Below, in pieces: positions 7,729 through 15,328 of a stretch of 38,552 bases of DNA; position 1 is the stretch's first letter, and every line of letters starts with the position of its first letter. A program made the translations under genes and the position numbers. The stretch comes from JAAYUK01 sp964392915. Its GTDB lineage: Bacteria; Nitrospirota; Thermodesulfovibrionia; Thermodesulfovibrionales; Dissulfurispiraceae. The notes under the pieces were generated by a model that was not told the origin of the DNA, made no database searches, and saw only the letters and a list, made by a program, of their open reading frames with translations. The stretch lies in NCBI GenBank assembly GCA_964392915.1, contig CAYMRS010000019.1, positions 1 through 38,552 of the forward strand, written 5' to 3'.

Positions 7729-8001
7729 TTATTTTACAGCGTCTTTCAGGGTCTTGCCTGCGGTGAACTTCGGTACCTTGCATGCCGGTATCTTGATCTC
7801 TTCTCCGGTTCTCGGATTGCGTCCTTTTCTCGCTTTGCGCTTCGAAACGGAGAACGTGCCGAAGCCGACGAGCGTAACCTTCTGACTCTTTTTGAGAGCG
7901 ATTCTTACCGCATCGAGCGTAGCATCGAGCGCCTTGCCAGCGTCAGCCTTGGTCATCCCTGTGTTCGTTGCGACTTTTTCGATCAACTCTGCCTTTGTCA
8001 T
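7729..8001 (-). CDS. hup: DNA-binding protein HU
   Basis: This is a 90-residue nucleoid-associated protein of the HU/IHF family that binds and bends DNA as a dimer. The start MTKAELIEKVA at 8001 is preceded by a strong GGGGGG-type ribosome site. The beta-arm signature GRNPRTGEEIKI and the preceding VGFGTFSV strand are typical. The length is standard for HU. A sigma70 promoter close to consensus and a strong terminator flank it, so it is expressed as an abundant single-gene transcript. IHF subunits have similar arms, but sequence and autonomy fit HU. Confidence 0.95.
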   Translation of the reverse strand: MTKAELIEKVATNTGMTKADAGKALDATLDAVRIALKKSQKVTLVGFGTFSVSKRKARKGRNPRTGEEIKIPACKVPKFTAGKTLKDAVK

Positions 8002-8057
8002 TCCTGTTTCCCCCCTTTCTATAGTGGAAAATGGCGTATTTTCACGATTTGATATAA

Positions 8058-8086
8058 ACAATACCAAGACAGATGCTCTTTGTCAA
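8058..8086 (-). promoter_or_regulatory. Strong sigma70-like promoter of the HU gene
   Basis: A perfect TTGACA and a TATTGT are separated by 17 nt on the minus strand, giving a predicted start about 50 nt before the HU ATG. Confidence 0.7.
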
Positions 8087-8115
8087 GAGAAAATATCCGC
8101 AAAGCCGCGATTTCG

Positions 8116-10236
8116 TTAGCGTCTGACGCGGAGCACCCCATCCATCTGGCGTATCTTGTTCATGATGGTGACAAGCTGCTCGCGGTCTTTCACCTCAAGG
8201 GAAAGCTCAATGAAGGCACGCTTGTCGTGCGTGGATTTTGCCTTTACTGCTGAGATATTGACATCCTGCGCCGATATAAAAGCGCTGAGGTTTGCAAGCA
8301 TGCCGGGTCTGTCAAGGCTTTCAATAGAAACACGCGCCGTTGCGGTTGCGGCGCCATCCTGCGTCCACTCAACATCGACATGGCGGACATTCGAACCGCC
8401 GATCGTCTCTACATCAATATTCGCACAATCACGACGGTGAATCGTCACGCCCTTGCCTATTGTGACAAACCCGATGATGTTGTCTCCCGGTATCGGCAGA
8501 CAACATTTCCCGATCCGATACATGACATTATCGATACCGGTTATGCGGACAATGCTGCTTTTGGACTCCCGATGCTTTACTGTCTTTGGAAGAGCCTGTT
8601 CCTCCTGCGGCTTTTCCGGCATGAATCTGTTGACCACCTGATGAGCCGATATCTTCCCGTATCCGATCAGCACAAAAAGATCTTCAACATTCTGCAGTGA
8701 ATGCGATTTCAGAATCTCGTTCATCTTTTCGGACTTCAGCACAGCCATCGGCAGATTGTGGCGACGGACTTCATCTTCGAGCAGTTTCGTGCCGAGTTCG
8801 ATGCCCTTTTCGCGTTCCTGCGCCCGTATCCACTGCTTGATTCTGCTTTTGGCGCGCTGGCTTACGACAAACTTCAGCCAGTCCTTGCTCGGCGTCTGAG
8901 AAGGAGAGGTGACAATCTCGACCACGTCACCGCTGGTAAGCTTGTGACGTAACGCTACCATACGTCCGTTAATCTTCGCGCCGATGCACTTGTCGCCGAT
9001 TGCGGAGTGGATGCTATACGCAAAATCGACCGGCGTGGAATCAAGCGGCAGTTCCTTGATATCACCCGCAGGCGTGAACACATAGACCGTGTCGGCGACA
9101 ACCTCCCCCTTAACCGCCTCCAGAAACTCCGTTGCGTCGGAGATTTCCTTCACGAGGTCGCGGAGCCATTTTACCTGCTGCTCTTTCTTCTTGTCCGAGC
9201 TCTCCTTCTCCTTATAGCGCCAATGGGCGGCAATTCCTTCTTCAGCAACAGCATCCATATCCTTGGTGCGGATCTGAAATTCAATCCGCTCCCCGGAGGG
9301 TCCCATTACCGTCGTATGAAGCGACTGGTACAAATTTGATTTCGGGAGGCTTATGAAGTCCTTGAAGCGTCCCGGCACGAGCGGCCAGAGGGAGTGGATA
9401 ATGCCAAGGATGTCATAGCAATGCGCTACCGAATCGGTCATAATCCGGATTCCGATGACATCATGCACCTGTTCAAACGGCACCTGCTGGCGAACAATTT
9501 TCTGATAGATGCTGTAGTAATGCTTGACGCGGCCCTTGATTTTAGCCGGGATGCCTGCCTTGGCAAAACGATCATAAAAAAGAACTATAATTTCGTTGAT
9601 ATACGCTTCATTTTCCTCACGCCGCCTGGCTACTTTTTCGACAAGTTCGGCGTACATATCCGGCATCAGCACCCGGAAAGAAAGGTCTTCAAACTCGATA
9701 CGCAGCCATCCGATACCGAGTCGGTTAGAAAGCGGCGCGTAGATATCGAGCGTTTCCTTCGCGATTCTCCGCTGTTTTTCAGGCGACAGATGTTCGAGCG
9801 TCCGCATATTATGCAAACGATCCGCAAATTTAATGAGGATAACCCGGACATCTTTCGACATCGCGAGCAGCATCTTTCGGAAGTTTTCGGCCTGAGCTTC
9901 CTCTTTGGTCTTGAACTCGACCTTGCTCAGCTTGGTTACCGCATCCACCAGAAACGCTATCTCTGTGCCAAACATCTCCTTGATATCGGCTGTCGAAATG
10001 CCGGTATCTTCTATCGTGTCATGGAGCAATCCGGCTGCTATGGTTGGACTGTCAAGCTTCATATCGGAGAGCGTGTCGGCAACGGCGAGCGGATGATGGA
10101 TATAGGGCGACCCCTCCTTGCGGATCTGGCTGCAGTGGGCATCGCGGGAGAAGACATATGCCTTCTTGATGATCTCGAATCGTGCGGTCGGGTTGTACGC
10201 GTGAACCTTGTCCAGCACCCCTTCTATCGTAACCAT
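8116..10236 (-). CDS. relA/spoT: Bifunctional (p)ppGpp synthetase/hydrolase, RelA/SpoT family
   Basis: This long Rel protein of 706 residues makes and degrades the alarmone (p)ppGpp. The hydrolase domain keeps its metal-binding residues (HHPLAVA near 47, LLHDTIED with HD at 72-73, FADRLHNM). The synthetase domain shows RVKHYYSIYQK, SLPKSNLYQSLHTTV and EFQIRT. TGS, the Cys-rich zinc-finger/RIS segment (CCLPIPGDNIIGFV and HRRDCAN) and a C-terminal ACT domain complete the plan. Both activities therefore look intact. The ATG at 10236 sits only 6 nt after a TATAAT box, so the mRNA may be leaderless, or a downstream GTG may be used. It is divergent from murA with a 40-bp gap. Confidence 0.95.
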   Translation of the reverse strand: MVTIEGVLDKVHAYNPTARFEIIKKAYVFSRDAHCSQIRKEGSPYIHHPLAVADTLSDMKLDSPTIAAGLLHDTIEDTGISTADIKEMFGTEIAFLVDAVTKLSKVEFKTKEEAQAENFRKMLLAMSKDVRVILIKFADRLHNMRTLEHLSPEKQRRIAKETLDIYAPLSNRLGIGWLRIEFEDLSFRVLMPDMYAELVEKVARRREENEAYINEIIVLFYDRFAKAGIPAKIKGRVKHYYSIYQKIVRQQVPFEQVHDVIGIRIMTDSVAHCYDILGIIHSLWPLVPGRFKDFISLPKSNLYQSLHTTVMGPSGERIEFQIRTKDMDAVAEEGIAAHWRYKEKESSDKKKEQQVKWLRDLVKEISDATEFLEAVKGEVVADTVYVFTPAGDIKELPLDSTPVDFAYSIHSAIGDKCIGAKINGRMVALRHKLTSGDVVEIVTSPSQTPSKDWLKFVVSQRAKSRIKQWIRAQEREKGIELGTKLLEDEVRRHNLPMAVLKSEKMNEILKSHSLQNVEDLFVLIGYGKISAHQVVNRFMPEKPQEEQALPKTVKHRESKSSIVRITGIDNVMYRIGKCCLPIPGDNIIGFVTIGKGVTIHRRDCANIDVETIGGSNVRHVDVEWTQDGAATATARVSIESLDRPGMLANLSAFISAQDVNISAVKAKSTHDKRAFIELSLEVKDREQLVTIMNKIRQMDGVLRVRR

Positions 10237-10241
10237 ATGTC

Positions 10242-10247
10242 ATTATA
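10242..10247 (-). promoter_or_regulatory. TATAAT -10 box directly in front of relA/spoT
   Basis: A consensus -10 hexamer on the minus strand ends 6 nt before the annotated ATG. No good -35 hexamer is seen at 16-18 nt upstream. If used, transcription would begin at or next to the start codon. Confidence 0.4.
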
Positions 10248-10276
10248 CCCTTTTTAAAATATGTTAAGATAGACGA

Positions 10277-11536
10277 ATGGACAGCCTCAAAATCAAGGGT
10301 AGAAGCCCGCTTACGGGAGATGTCGAGATCAGCGGCGCCAAAAATGCCGCGTTGCCGGTCATGGCTGCCACGCTTCTGAGCAGCGGAACGCATACACTGA
10401 AGCGCATCCCGAACCTCCGCGACATTGCAACCATGGGCAAGCTGCTTAGCCACATGGGCGCTGAATACCGCTATGACAAAGGCGCCGCAACCCTCGATAC
10501 CAGCCGCATCAAAAAATGTGAAGCTCCCTATGATCTGGTCAAAACCATGCGCGCGTCCGTACTGGTGCTCGGTCCGCTGGTTGCGCGCTTCGGCAATGCG
10601 TCGGTCTCCCTGCCGGGCGGCTGCGCTATCGGTGCCCGACCCATCAACCTGCACCTTATGGGCCTCGAAAAAATGGGGGCCAAAATAACGCTTGAGTCCG
10701 GGTATGTTCACGCAAAGGCAAGCCGCCTGAAGGGCGCGACCATCTACTTTGATATGCCTTCCGTAACCGGAACCGAGAACCTGATGATGGCTGCCTGTCT
10801 CGCAAAAGGAACAACGGTTCTCGAAAACGCCGCTCGCGAGCCTGAAATTACTGATCTGGCTGAATACCTTGTCGGTATGGGCGCGAAAATCCACGGAGCC
10901 GGGGAAAGTGTTATCAAAATTCAGGGCGTTGACGAACTCAGACCGATTGCCGAATATTCAGTTATCCCGGACAGAATCGAGACGGGGACATTCATGGCTA
11001 TCGCCGCCGCATGCGGCGGCGATTTGATGCTAAAGGGAGCCCGCCCCGGCCACCTCGACGCCGTCATCCTGAAGCTCAAGGATGCGGGTGTGGAGTTCCA
11101 TGAAACGAGGAAGGGCCTGCGCGTTGTCGGTCCGCGCCGTTTGACCGCCAGAGACATCAAAACCACTCCCTACCCTGGGTTCCCGACGGACATGCAGGCG
11201 CAGTTCATGGCAATGATGACGGTTGCCCGCGGCACGAGTGTCATCAAGGAGACAATCTTCGAAAATCGCTACATGCACGTTGCGGAGCTGAAGAGAATGG
11301 GCGCGGACATCAGAATCGAAGGCGGAATTGCTACCGTCAGGGGGATCGATAAACTGAAAGGTGCTCAGATTATGGCGACCGACCTCAGGGCTTCAGCTTC
11401 ATTGGTCGTCGCCGCTTTGTGTGCAAAAGGGGAAAGCATTATTCATCGCATCTATCATCTTGACCGGGGCTACGATCATATGGACGAAAAGCTCCGCCGC
11501 ATCGGCGCTCAGGTTGAGCGCGTCAGCTTTTCCTGA
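10277..11536 (+). CDS. murA: UDP-N-acetylglucosamine 1-carboxyvinyltransferase
   Basis: MurA transfers enolpyruvate from PEP to UDP-GlcNAc, the first committed step of peptidoglycan synthesis, in the cytoplasm. The protein is 419 residues, the usual length. The N-terminal substrate-binding SGAKNAALP is at 19-27. The active-site loop SLPGGCAIGARP carries the catalytic C116, the fosfomycin target residue, so fosfomycin insensitivity through a Cys-to-Asp change is not expected. FPTDMQAQFMA and ATDLRASASLV are conserved. It is divergent from relA/spoT and convergent with mutL, its last 14 bp overlapping the mutL 3' end. Confidence 0.97.
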   Translation: MDSLKIKGRSPLTGDVEISGAKNAALPVMAATLLSSGTHTLKRIPNLRDIATMGKLLSHMGAEYRYDKGAATLDTSRIKKCEAPYDLVKTMRASVLVLGPLVARFGNASVSLPGGCAIGARPINLHLMGLEKMGAKITLESGYVHAKASRLKGATIYFDMPSVTGTENLMMAACLAKGTTVLENAAREPEITDLAEYLVGMGAKIHGAGESVIKIQGVDELRPIAEYSVIPDRIETGTFMAIAAACGGDLMLKGARPGHLDAVILKLKDAGVEFHETRKGLRVVGPRRLTARDIKTTPYPGFPTDMQAQFMAMMTVARGTSVIKETIFENRYMHVAELKRMGADIRIEGGIATVRGIDKLKGAQIMATDLRASASLVVAALCAKGESIIHRIYHLDRGYDHMDEKLRRIGAQVERVSFS

Positions 11537-13262
11537 ACATCTTCTTCAACGCTTCCTTCGTCATTCGAATCTGCGTCGGCCGCCCATGCGGACATCTGTC
11601 CGGATCGCGCGCAAGTGCCAGCGAACGTCGCAGCTCGGCTAACCTGTGTGCATCGGGGACTTCCCTGCCGCGTACTGAGGCATGGCATGCCAACTGGGCG
11701 GCAATATTACGCTTCTTGCGGGCAAGCGGCTCAGGCAGCGCCGGTGATTCACCTGCCGGGGCGTTCGGCGCGTCACCCTGAAGAAGCAATGCATCAGCAA
11801 CATCACGCAGAAGTGAAGCGAGGTCTGCTCCCTGCAACAGATTCGGGACACTCCGCACAATGAGACTTCCGTCGCCAAAATCGTCCAGCTCAATCCCGCA
11901 GTCATCAAGCAGATCTTTGCTCTCAAGAAGAGAAGAACACTCATGCCGCTGCAGTTGAACCTGCTGAGGAAAGAGCAGATGATGCGCCGGCATCTGCGCC
12001 GCATCGAGGAACCGTTCGTAATTCACCCGCTCGTGCGCGGCATGGTAATCCATCACAACCAGACCCGCTTCATCTGAAAAGGCAACGAGCGTATCTCCAA
12101 GATAGACAAACGGTACGCTGTCCGGCATATACTCTGTTGATGCTTCGGATACCATGTCCTGCTGCGCCGGCTGCGATAACGGGAGTGGATGCGGAACTGA
12201 CGGCAGGGCTGGAGCCGGTCCGATATGATACTCCAGAACGGCTTCGGGATTCTGCCCGATGCCGATCGGATGCCGGACTGCTGCGTCAAGGAGTACCCGC
12301 CGGGCAGCAGAGGTAATGAGACGGAATATGGAGGACTTGTCCTGAAATCGTACTTCGCGCTTTGTCGGATGCACATTGCAGTCCACACGAGCGGGGTCGA
12401 CTGTGAGAAAGACAAAAAAGACCGGGTGCTGATCCCGGGAAAGCAGGCCATCATAGGCCCTGCAGATCGCCTGATGGGTCGTCACATCTTTCACCGGACG
12501 GCGGTTCACAAAAATGTATTGATTCGTACGCGTATTTCTGACTACGGAAACGGCGCTCAGAAACATATGCGCCTTCAGCCCGCCCGACTCTCCGGTTGTT
12601 TCGTGCAACCCGTCAACAAATTCCTTGCCGAAGATCTGCATGATACGTTCGCGGTGCGAGGCCGCTGCAGGAGCCAGCATGACCTCGATACCGTCAACCC
12701 TGAGCGTAAAGCGGATGGACGGGTGTGTCAGCGCCGCGCGGGTAACAGTGTCGATAATATGAAAGTTCTCGGTTGCGTCAGACTTCAGAAACTTGCGACG
12801 GGCGGGTGTATTGTAAAAAAGGTCGCTGACTTCAAGAGACGTGCCGGCAGCCGCGCAGTCGCGAAGAGCTTCGACGATGCCACCAACGACGGAAAGTAAG
12901 GTTCCGGTCTCTCCCTGACGTCCAGTTGTTACCGATATGCGCGACACTGCCGCGATAGCTGCAAGTCCCTCCCCCCGAAATCCAAGCGTATGCAGTGCAA
13001 AAAGATCGGACTCGCGTGTGATCTTGCTGGTCGCATATCGATCAAACGCACGTTCTGCATCAGCACGTTCCATTCCGGCTCCGTTGTCCGACACCCGAAC
13101 CAGTTTTCGCCCGGCCTTTTCAACATCAACCGCAATAGCGGTACTCCCGGCATCGACAGCGTTCTCGACCAGCTCCTTGACGACTGAAGCCGGACGCTCA
13201 ATAACCTCTCCCGCAGCAATTTTATTCTGAAGATGAACCGGAAGGATGGCAATATGAGACAT
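11523..13262 (-). CDS. mutL: DNA mismatch repair protein MutL (endonuclease type)
   Basis: MutL couples MutS mismatch recognition to strand incision. The 579-residue protein has a GHKL ATPase head: IAAGEVIERPASVVKELVEN at 15-34, DNGAGM at 59-64, and TLGFRGEGL at 92-100. The C-terminal metal-dependent endonuclease motif is present as DYHAAHERVNYE (D405, H407, E411, E416), with the downstream ACHASVR and CPHGRP segments. So this is the nicking MutL of bacteria that lack MutH. The central linker is Pro/Gln rich. No mutS is in the window. The ATG at 13262 has only a weak ribosome site. Confidence 0.95.
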   Translation of the reverse strand: MSHIAILPVHLQNKIAAGEVIERPASVVKELVENAVDAGSTAIAVDVEKAGRKLVRVSDNGAGMERADAERAFDRYATSKITRESDLFALHTLGFRGEGLAAIAAVSRISVTTGRQGETGTLLSVVGGIVEALRDCAAAGTSLEVSDLFYNTPARRKFLKSDATENFHIIDTVTRAALTHPSIRFTLRVDGIEVMLAPAAASHRERIMQIFGKEFVDGLHETTGESGGLKAHMFLSAVSVVRNTRTNQYIFVNRRPVKDVTTHQAICRAYDGLLSRDQHPVFFVFLTVDPARVDCNVHPTKREVRFQDKSSIFRLITSAARRVLLDAAVRHPIGIGQNPEAVLEYHIGPAPALPSVPHPLPLSQPAQQDMVSEASTEYMPDSVPFVYLGDTLVAFSDEAGLVVMDYHAAHERVNYERFLDAAQMPAHHLLFPQQVQLQRHECSSLLESKDLLDDCGIELDDFGDGSLIVRSVPNLLQGADLASLLRDVADALLLQGDAPNAPAGESPALPEPLARKKRNIAAQLACHASVRGREVPDAHRLAELRRSLALARDPDRCPHGRPTQIRMTKEALKKMFRKS

Positions 13263-13272
13263 GCAGTCATTT

Positions 13273-13286
13273 TACCACACGTGGTA
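13273..13286. promoter_or_regulatory. Short palindrome between mutL and the OFOR remnant
   Basis: TACCAC-AC-GTGGTA, six-base arms around a two-base centre, lies in the 37-bp divergent gap. It could be an operator for either gene; nothing links it to a particular regulator. Confidence 0.35.
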
Positions 13287-13299
13287 GAATAGCTCCGCG

Positions 13300-13931
13300 A
13301 TGAAAGTCCTGATGGAAGGCAACGAGGCAATTGCAGAAGCTGCTGTTCAGGCCGGATGCCGCTTTTATGCGGGCTATCCTATCACTCCGCAGAACGAGAT
13401 CCCTGAGCACCTTTCCTGGCGCATGGAAGAGATGAATGGTGTTTTCATTCGGGCCGAGAGTGAACTCGCCGCCGTCAATATGATATATGGGACCGCCGCA
13501 TGCGGTGCCCGCGCCATGACATCATCCAGCAGCCCCGGCATCAGCCTGATAATGGAGTCCATCTCGCATCTCGCAGCAACGCGCCTCCCCGCGGTGATTG
13601 TGAACGTGCAGAGGGGCGGCCCTGGCCTCGGCAGCATTTCTGCGAGCCAGTCGGATTATTTCCGGGCGGTAAAAGGCCGCGGCCACGGCGATTACCGCAT
13701 GCTGGGACTTGCGTAATTTTCAGTGCAGGAGCTGTGGGACATGACAATGACCGCATTCTACAAGGCGGATGATGGCTGAATGCGGGTCAGATGATCGAAG
13801 ATATGCGGCTGGCAGTAAACGGCAAGGCTGATGTCGATTTTGTTGGACGAATGGGCGGCCTTTTGATTCCTCCTGAGGAGCTTTCTGAGGAAGTCCTCGT
13901 GTTGGAGATGAAACTCAATATGGTCGCTTAG
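13300..13931 (+). pseudogene. Decayed 2-oxoacid:ferredoxin oxidoreductase alpha subunit (KorA/VorB type)
   Basis: The first 137 codons (EGNEAIAEAAVQAGCRFY, AGYPITPQNEIPEHLS, TSSSSPGISLIMES, GGPGLGSISASQSDYF, GHGDYRMLGLA) match the N-terminal half of KorA/VorB alpha subunits. These act with a TPP-binding beta subunit to make acyl-CoA and reduced ferredoxin. The frame then hits a stop. After a shift, SVQELWDMTMTAFYKADD continues the family sequence. After a second break, NAGQMIEDMRLAVNGKAD through a stop at 13931 resembles the family C-terminus. Intact proteins have about 350-380 residues, so some 170 are missing. No beta subunit is adjacent. It is non-functional as read here. Confidence 0.85.
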
Positions 13932-13940
13932 TACCCTTGT

Positions 13941-14924
13941 TCAGATTTTCTGCCGCGCGGCAAGCGTATTAAGAATTCGCTCCTTGATTGCATCAATGTC
14001 CCCCCTCATCCGGAACCCGGCGGCGTTTGCATGCCCTCCGCCACCGAACGCCTCGGCAACCAGCGCGACATTGACCACTCCTTTTGAACGGAGACTCAGC
14101 TTGTAGTAATCCTTTTCAATTTCCCGGGCGAGCATGGTCACATCCGCTTCATTGATGATCTTCAGAAACTCGACAAAGGTCTCCGTATCATCAGACTGCG
14201 TTCCGGTCTCCTGCAGCATCTGCCGCGTAACAACAGCCATCGCAACCCGGCCGCGAATCTCGATCGTGCTCAGAAACCTGCCAAACAGCTCCAGCCGCTC
14301 ATACGGCCACGACTCATATATTGCCCTGCATATCGCCGTCGGATGAGCTCCTGCTTCAGCAAGACGGGCTGCCGCCCGCAGAACGGAAGGGTCAGTATTC
14401 TCAAAGCGGAAGTTCCCTGTATCGACAACAAGCGCCGCATACAAATTCGTCGCCATGTCGCCGCTCACCCCCACGCCCATCGCATCAAGCAGCGCAAGAA
14501 CAAGCAGCCCCGTTGCAGCGGCCGACGGATCTATCCATTTCAGGGTCCCGAAGGATGAGCGGGTAGCATGATGATCTATGACCAGCGCGTTTCTGAATCC
14601 GAACCGCGCAGCCAGTTCATTATCGGGAGTGACGCGGGACAGGTCATTGCAATCGACAAGGATAAGATTGCCGCATGATTCAATCGACATGCCGTCCCGG
14701 GACAAAGAAGAAAACGTGCGGAACCGTGACGCTTCGGGGAGGAATTGATACTGTGCAGGAACAGGATCCTGATCAAGGACTGCAACTGTCTTGCCGAGCG
14801 ACTCCAGCGCGAGTGCCAGGGCAAGGGCAGAGCCGATGGCATCTCCGTCAGGATTCATATGCGTCGCGATGAGAAAGTGGTCCTCACGTTTCAGGAATTC
14901 GACAAGTTCACTCGGTGGCTGCAT
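13941..14924 (-). CDS. nrnA: Bifunctional oligoribonuclease/PAP phosphatase, DHH family
   Basis: The 327-residue DHH/DHHA1 protein belongs to the NrnA group, which degrades nano-RNAs and dephosphorylates 3'-phosphoadenosine 5'-phosphate. Metal-ligand motifs are HMNPDGDAIGS (22-32), LVDCND (near 89), DHH (117-119) and a downstream Asp in VVDTGNF. The DHHA1 signature GGGGHANAAGF lies near the C-terminus. The ATG shares one base with the rbfA stop (TAATG), indicating coupled translation. The infB-rbfA-nrnA order is widespread in bacteria and supports the assignment. Confidence 0.93.
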   Translation of the reverse strand: MQPPSELVEFLKREDHFLIATHMNPDGDAIGSALALALALESLGKTVAVLDQDPVPAQYQFLPEASRFRTFSSLSRDGMSIESCGNLILVDCNDLSRVTPDNELAARFGFRNALVIDHHATRSSFGTLKWIDPSAAATGLLVLALLDAMGVGVSGDMATNLYAALVVDTGNFRFENTDPSVLRAAARLAEAGAHPTAICRAIYESWPYERLELFGRFLSTIEIRGRVAMAVVTRQMLQETGTQSDDTETFVEFLKIINEADVTMLAREIEKDYYKLSLRSKGVVNVALVAEAFGGGGHANAAGFRMRGDIDAIKERILNTLAARQKI

Positions 14925-15286
14925 TACTTTTCAGGTTCGGGATGGTGTGTCTTTATTTCGTTCAGAAGCTTGTCAATCCGGAAGCCCTCTTCAATAGACG
15001 CGTCTATCCAAAACTCAAGCGCAGGGATAAATTTCATGCGAACACGCTTTGCGATTTCCGAGCGTATCATCGACTTTGCCTTGCCAAGTATTTCAAGCGC
15101 AACGTCCTGCTCTTCAGGCTTCAATACACTTATATAGACCCGGGCGAGCTTCAGATCGTCCGTCAGGGCCACGTCAGTCACCGTAACAAACCCGAGACGC
15201 GGATCCTTGATGCGGCGCATGACAATGTCCGCGATTTCTTCCCGCATGAGAATATTCAGCCGGGCGGACCTTTTGTAGGGATGCAT
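14924..15286 (-). CDS. rbfA: 30S ribosome-binding factor A
   Basis: RbfA is a small KH-domain protein that binds the 30S subunit and assists 16S rRNA 5'-end maturation, notably in the cold. The 120-residue product opens with RSARLNILMREEIADIV and contains KDPRLGFVTVTDV, VYISVL and the C-terminal IPALEFWIDASIEEGFRID, all family hallmarks. It lies 42 bp after infB and overlaps nrnA by one base, in the conserved translation-factor cluster. Confidence 0.95.
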   Translation of the reverse strand: MHPYKRSARLNILMREEIADIVMRRIKDPRLGFVTVTDVALTDDLKLARVYISVLKPEEQDVALEILGKAKSMIRSEIAKRVRMKFIPALEFWIDASIEEGFRIDKLLNEIKTHHPEPEK

Positions 15287-15328
15287 CCGACTCCTCTCTC
15301 TGTTCGATTGTGAATATGAGACGCGAAC

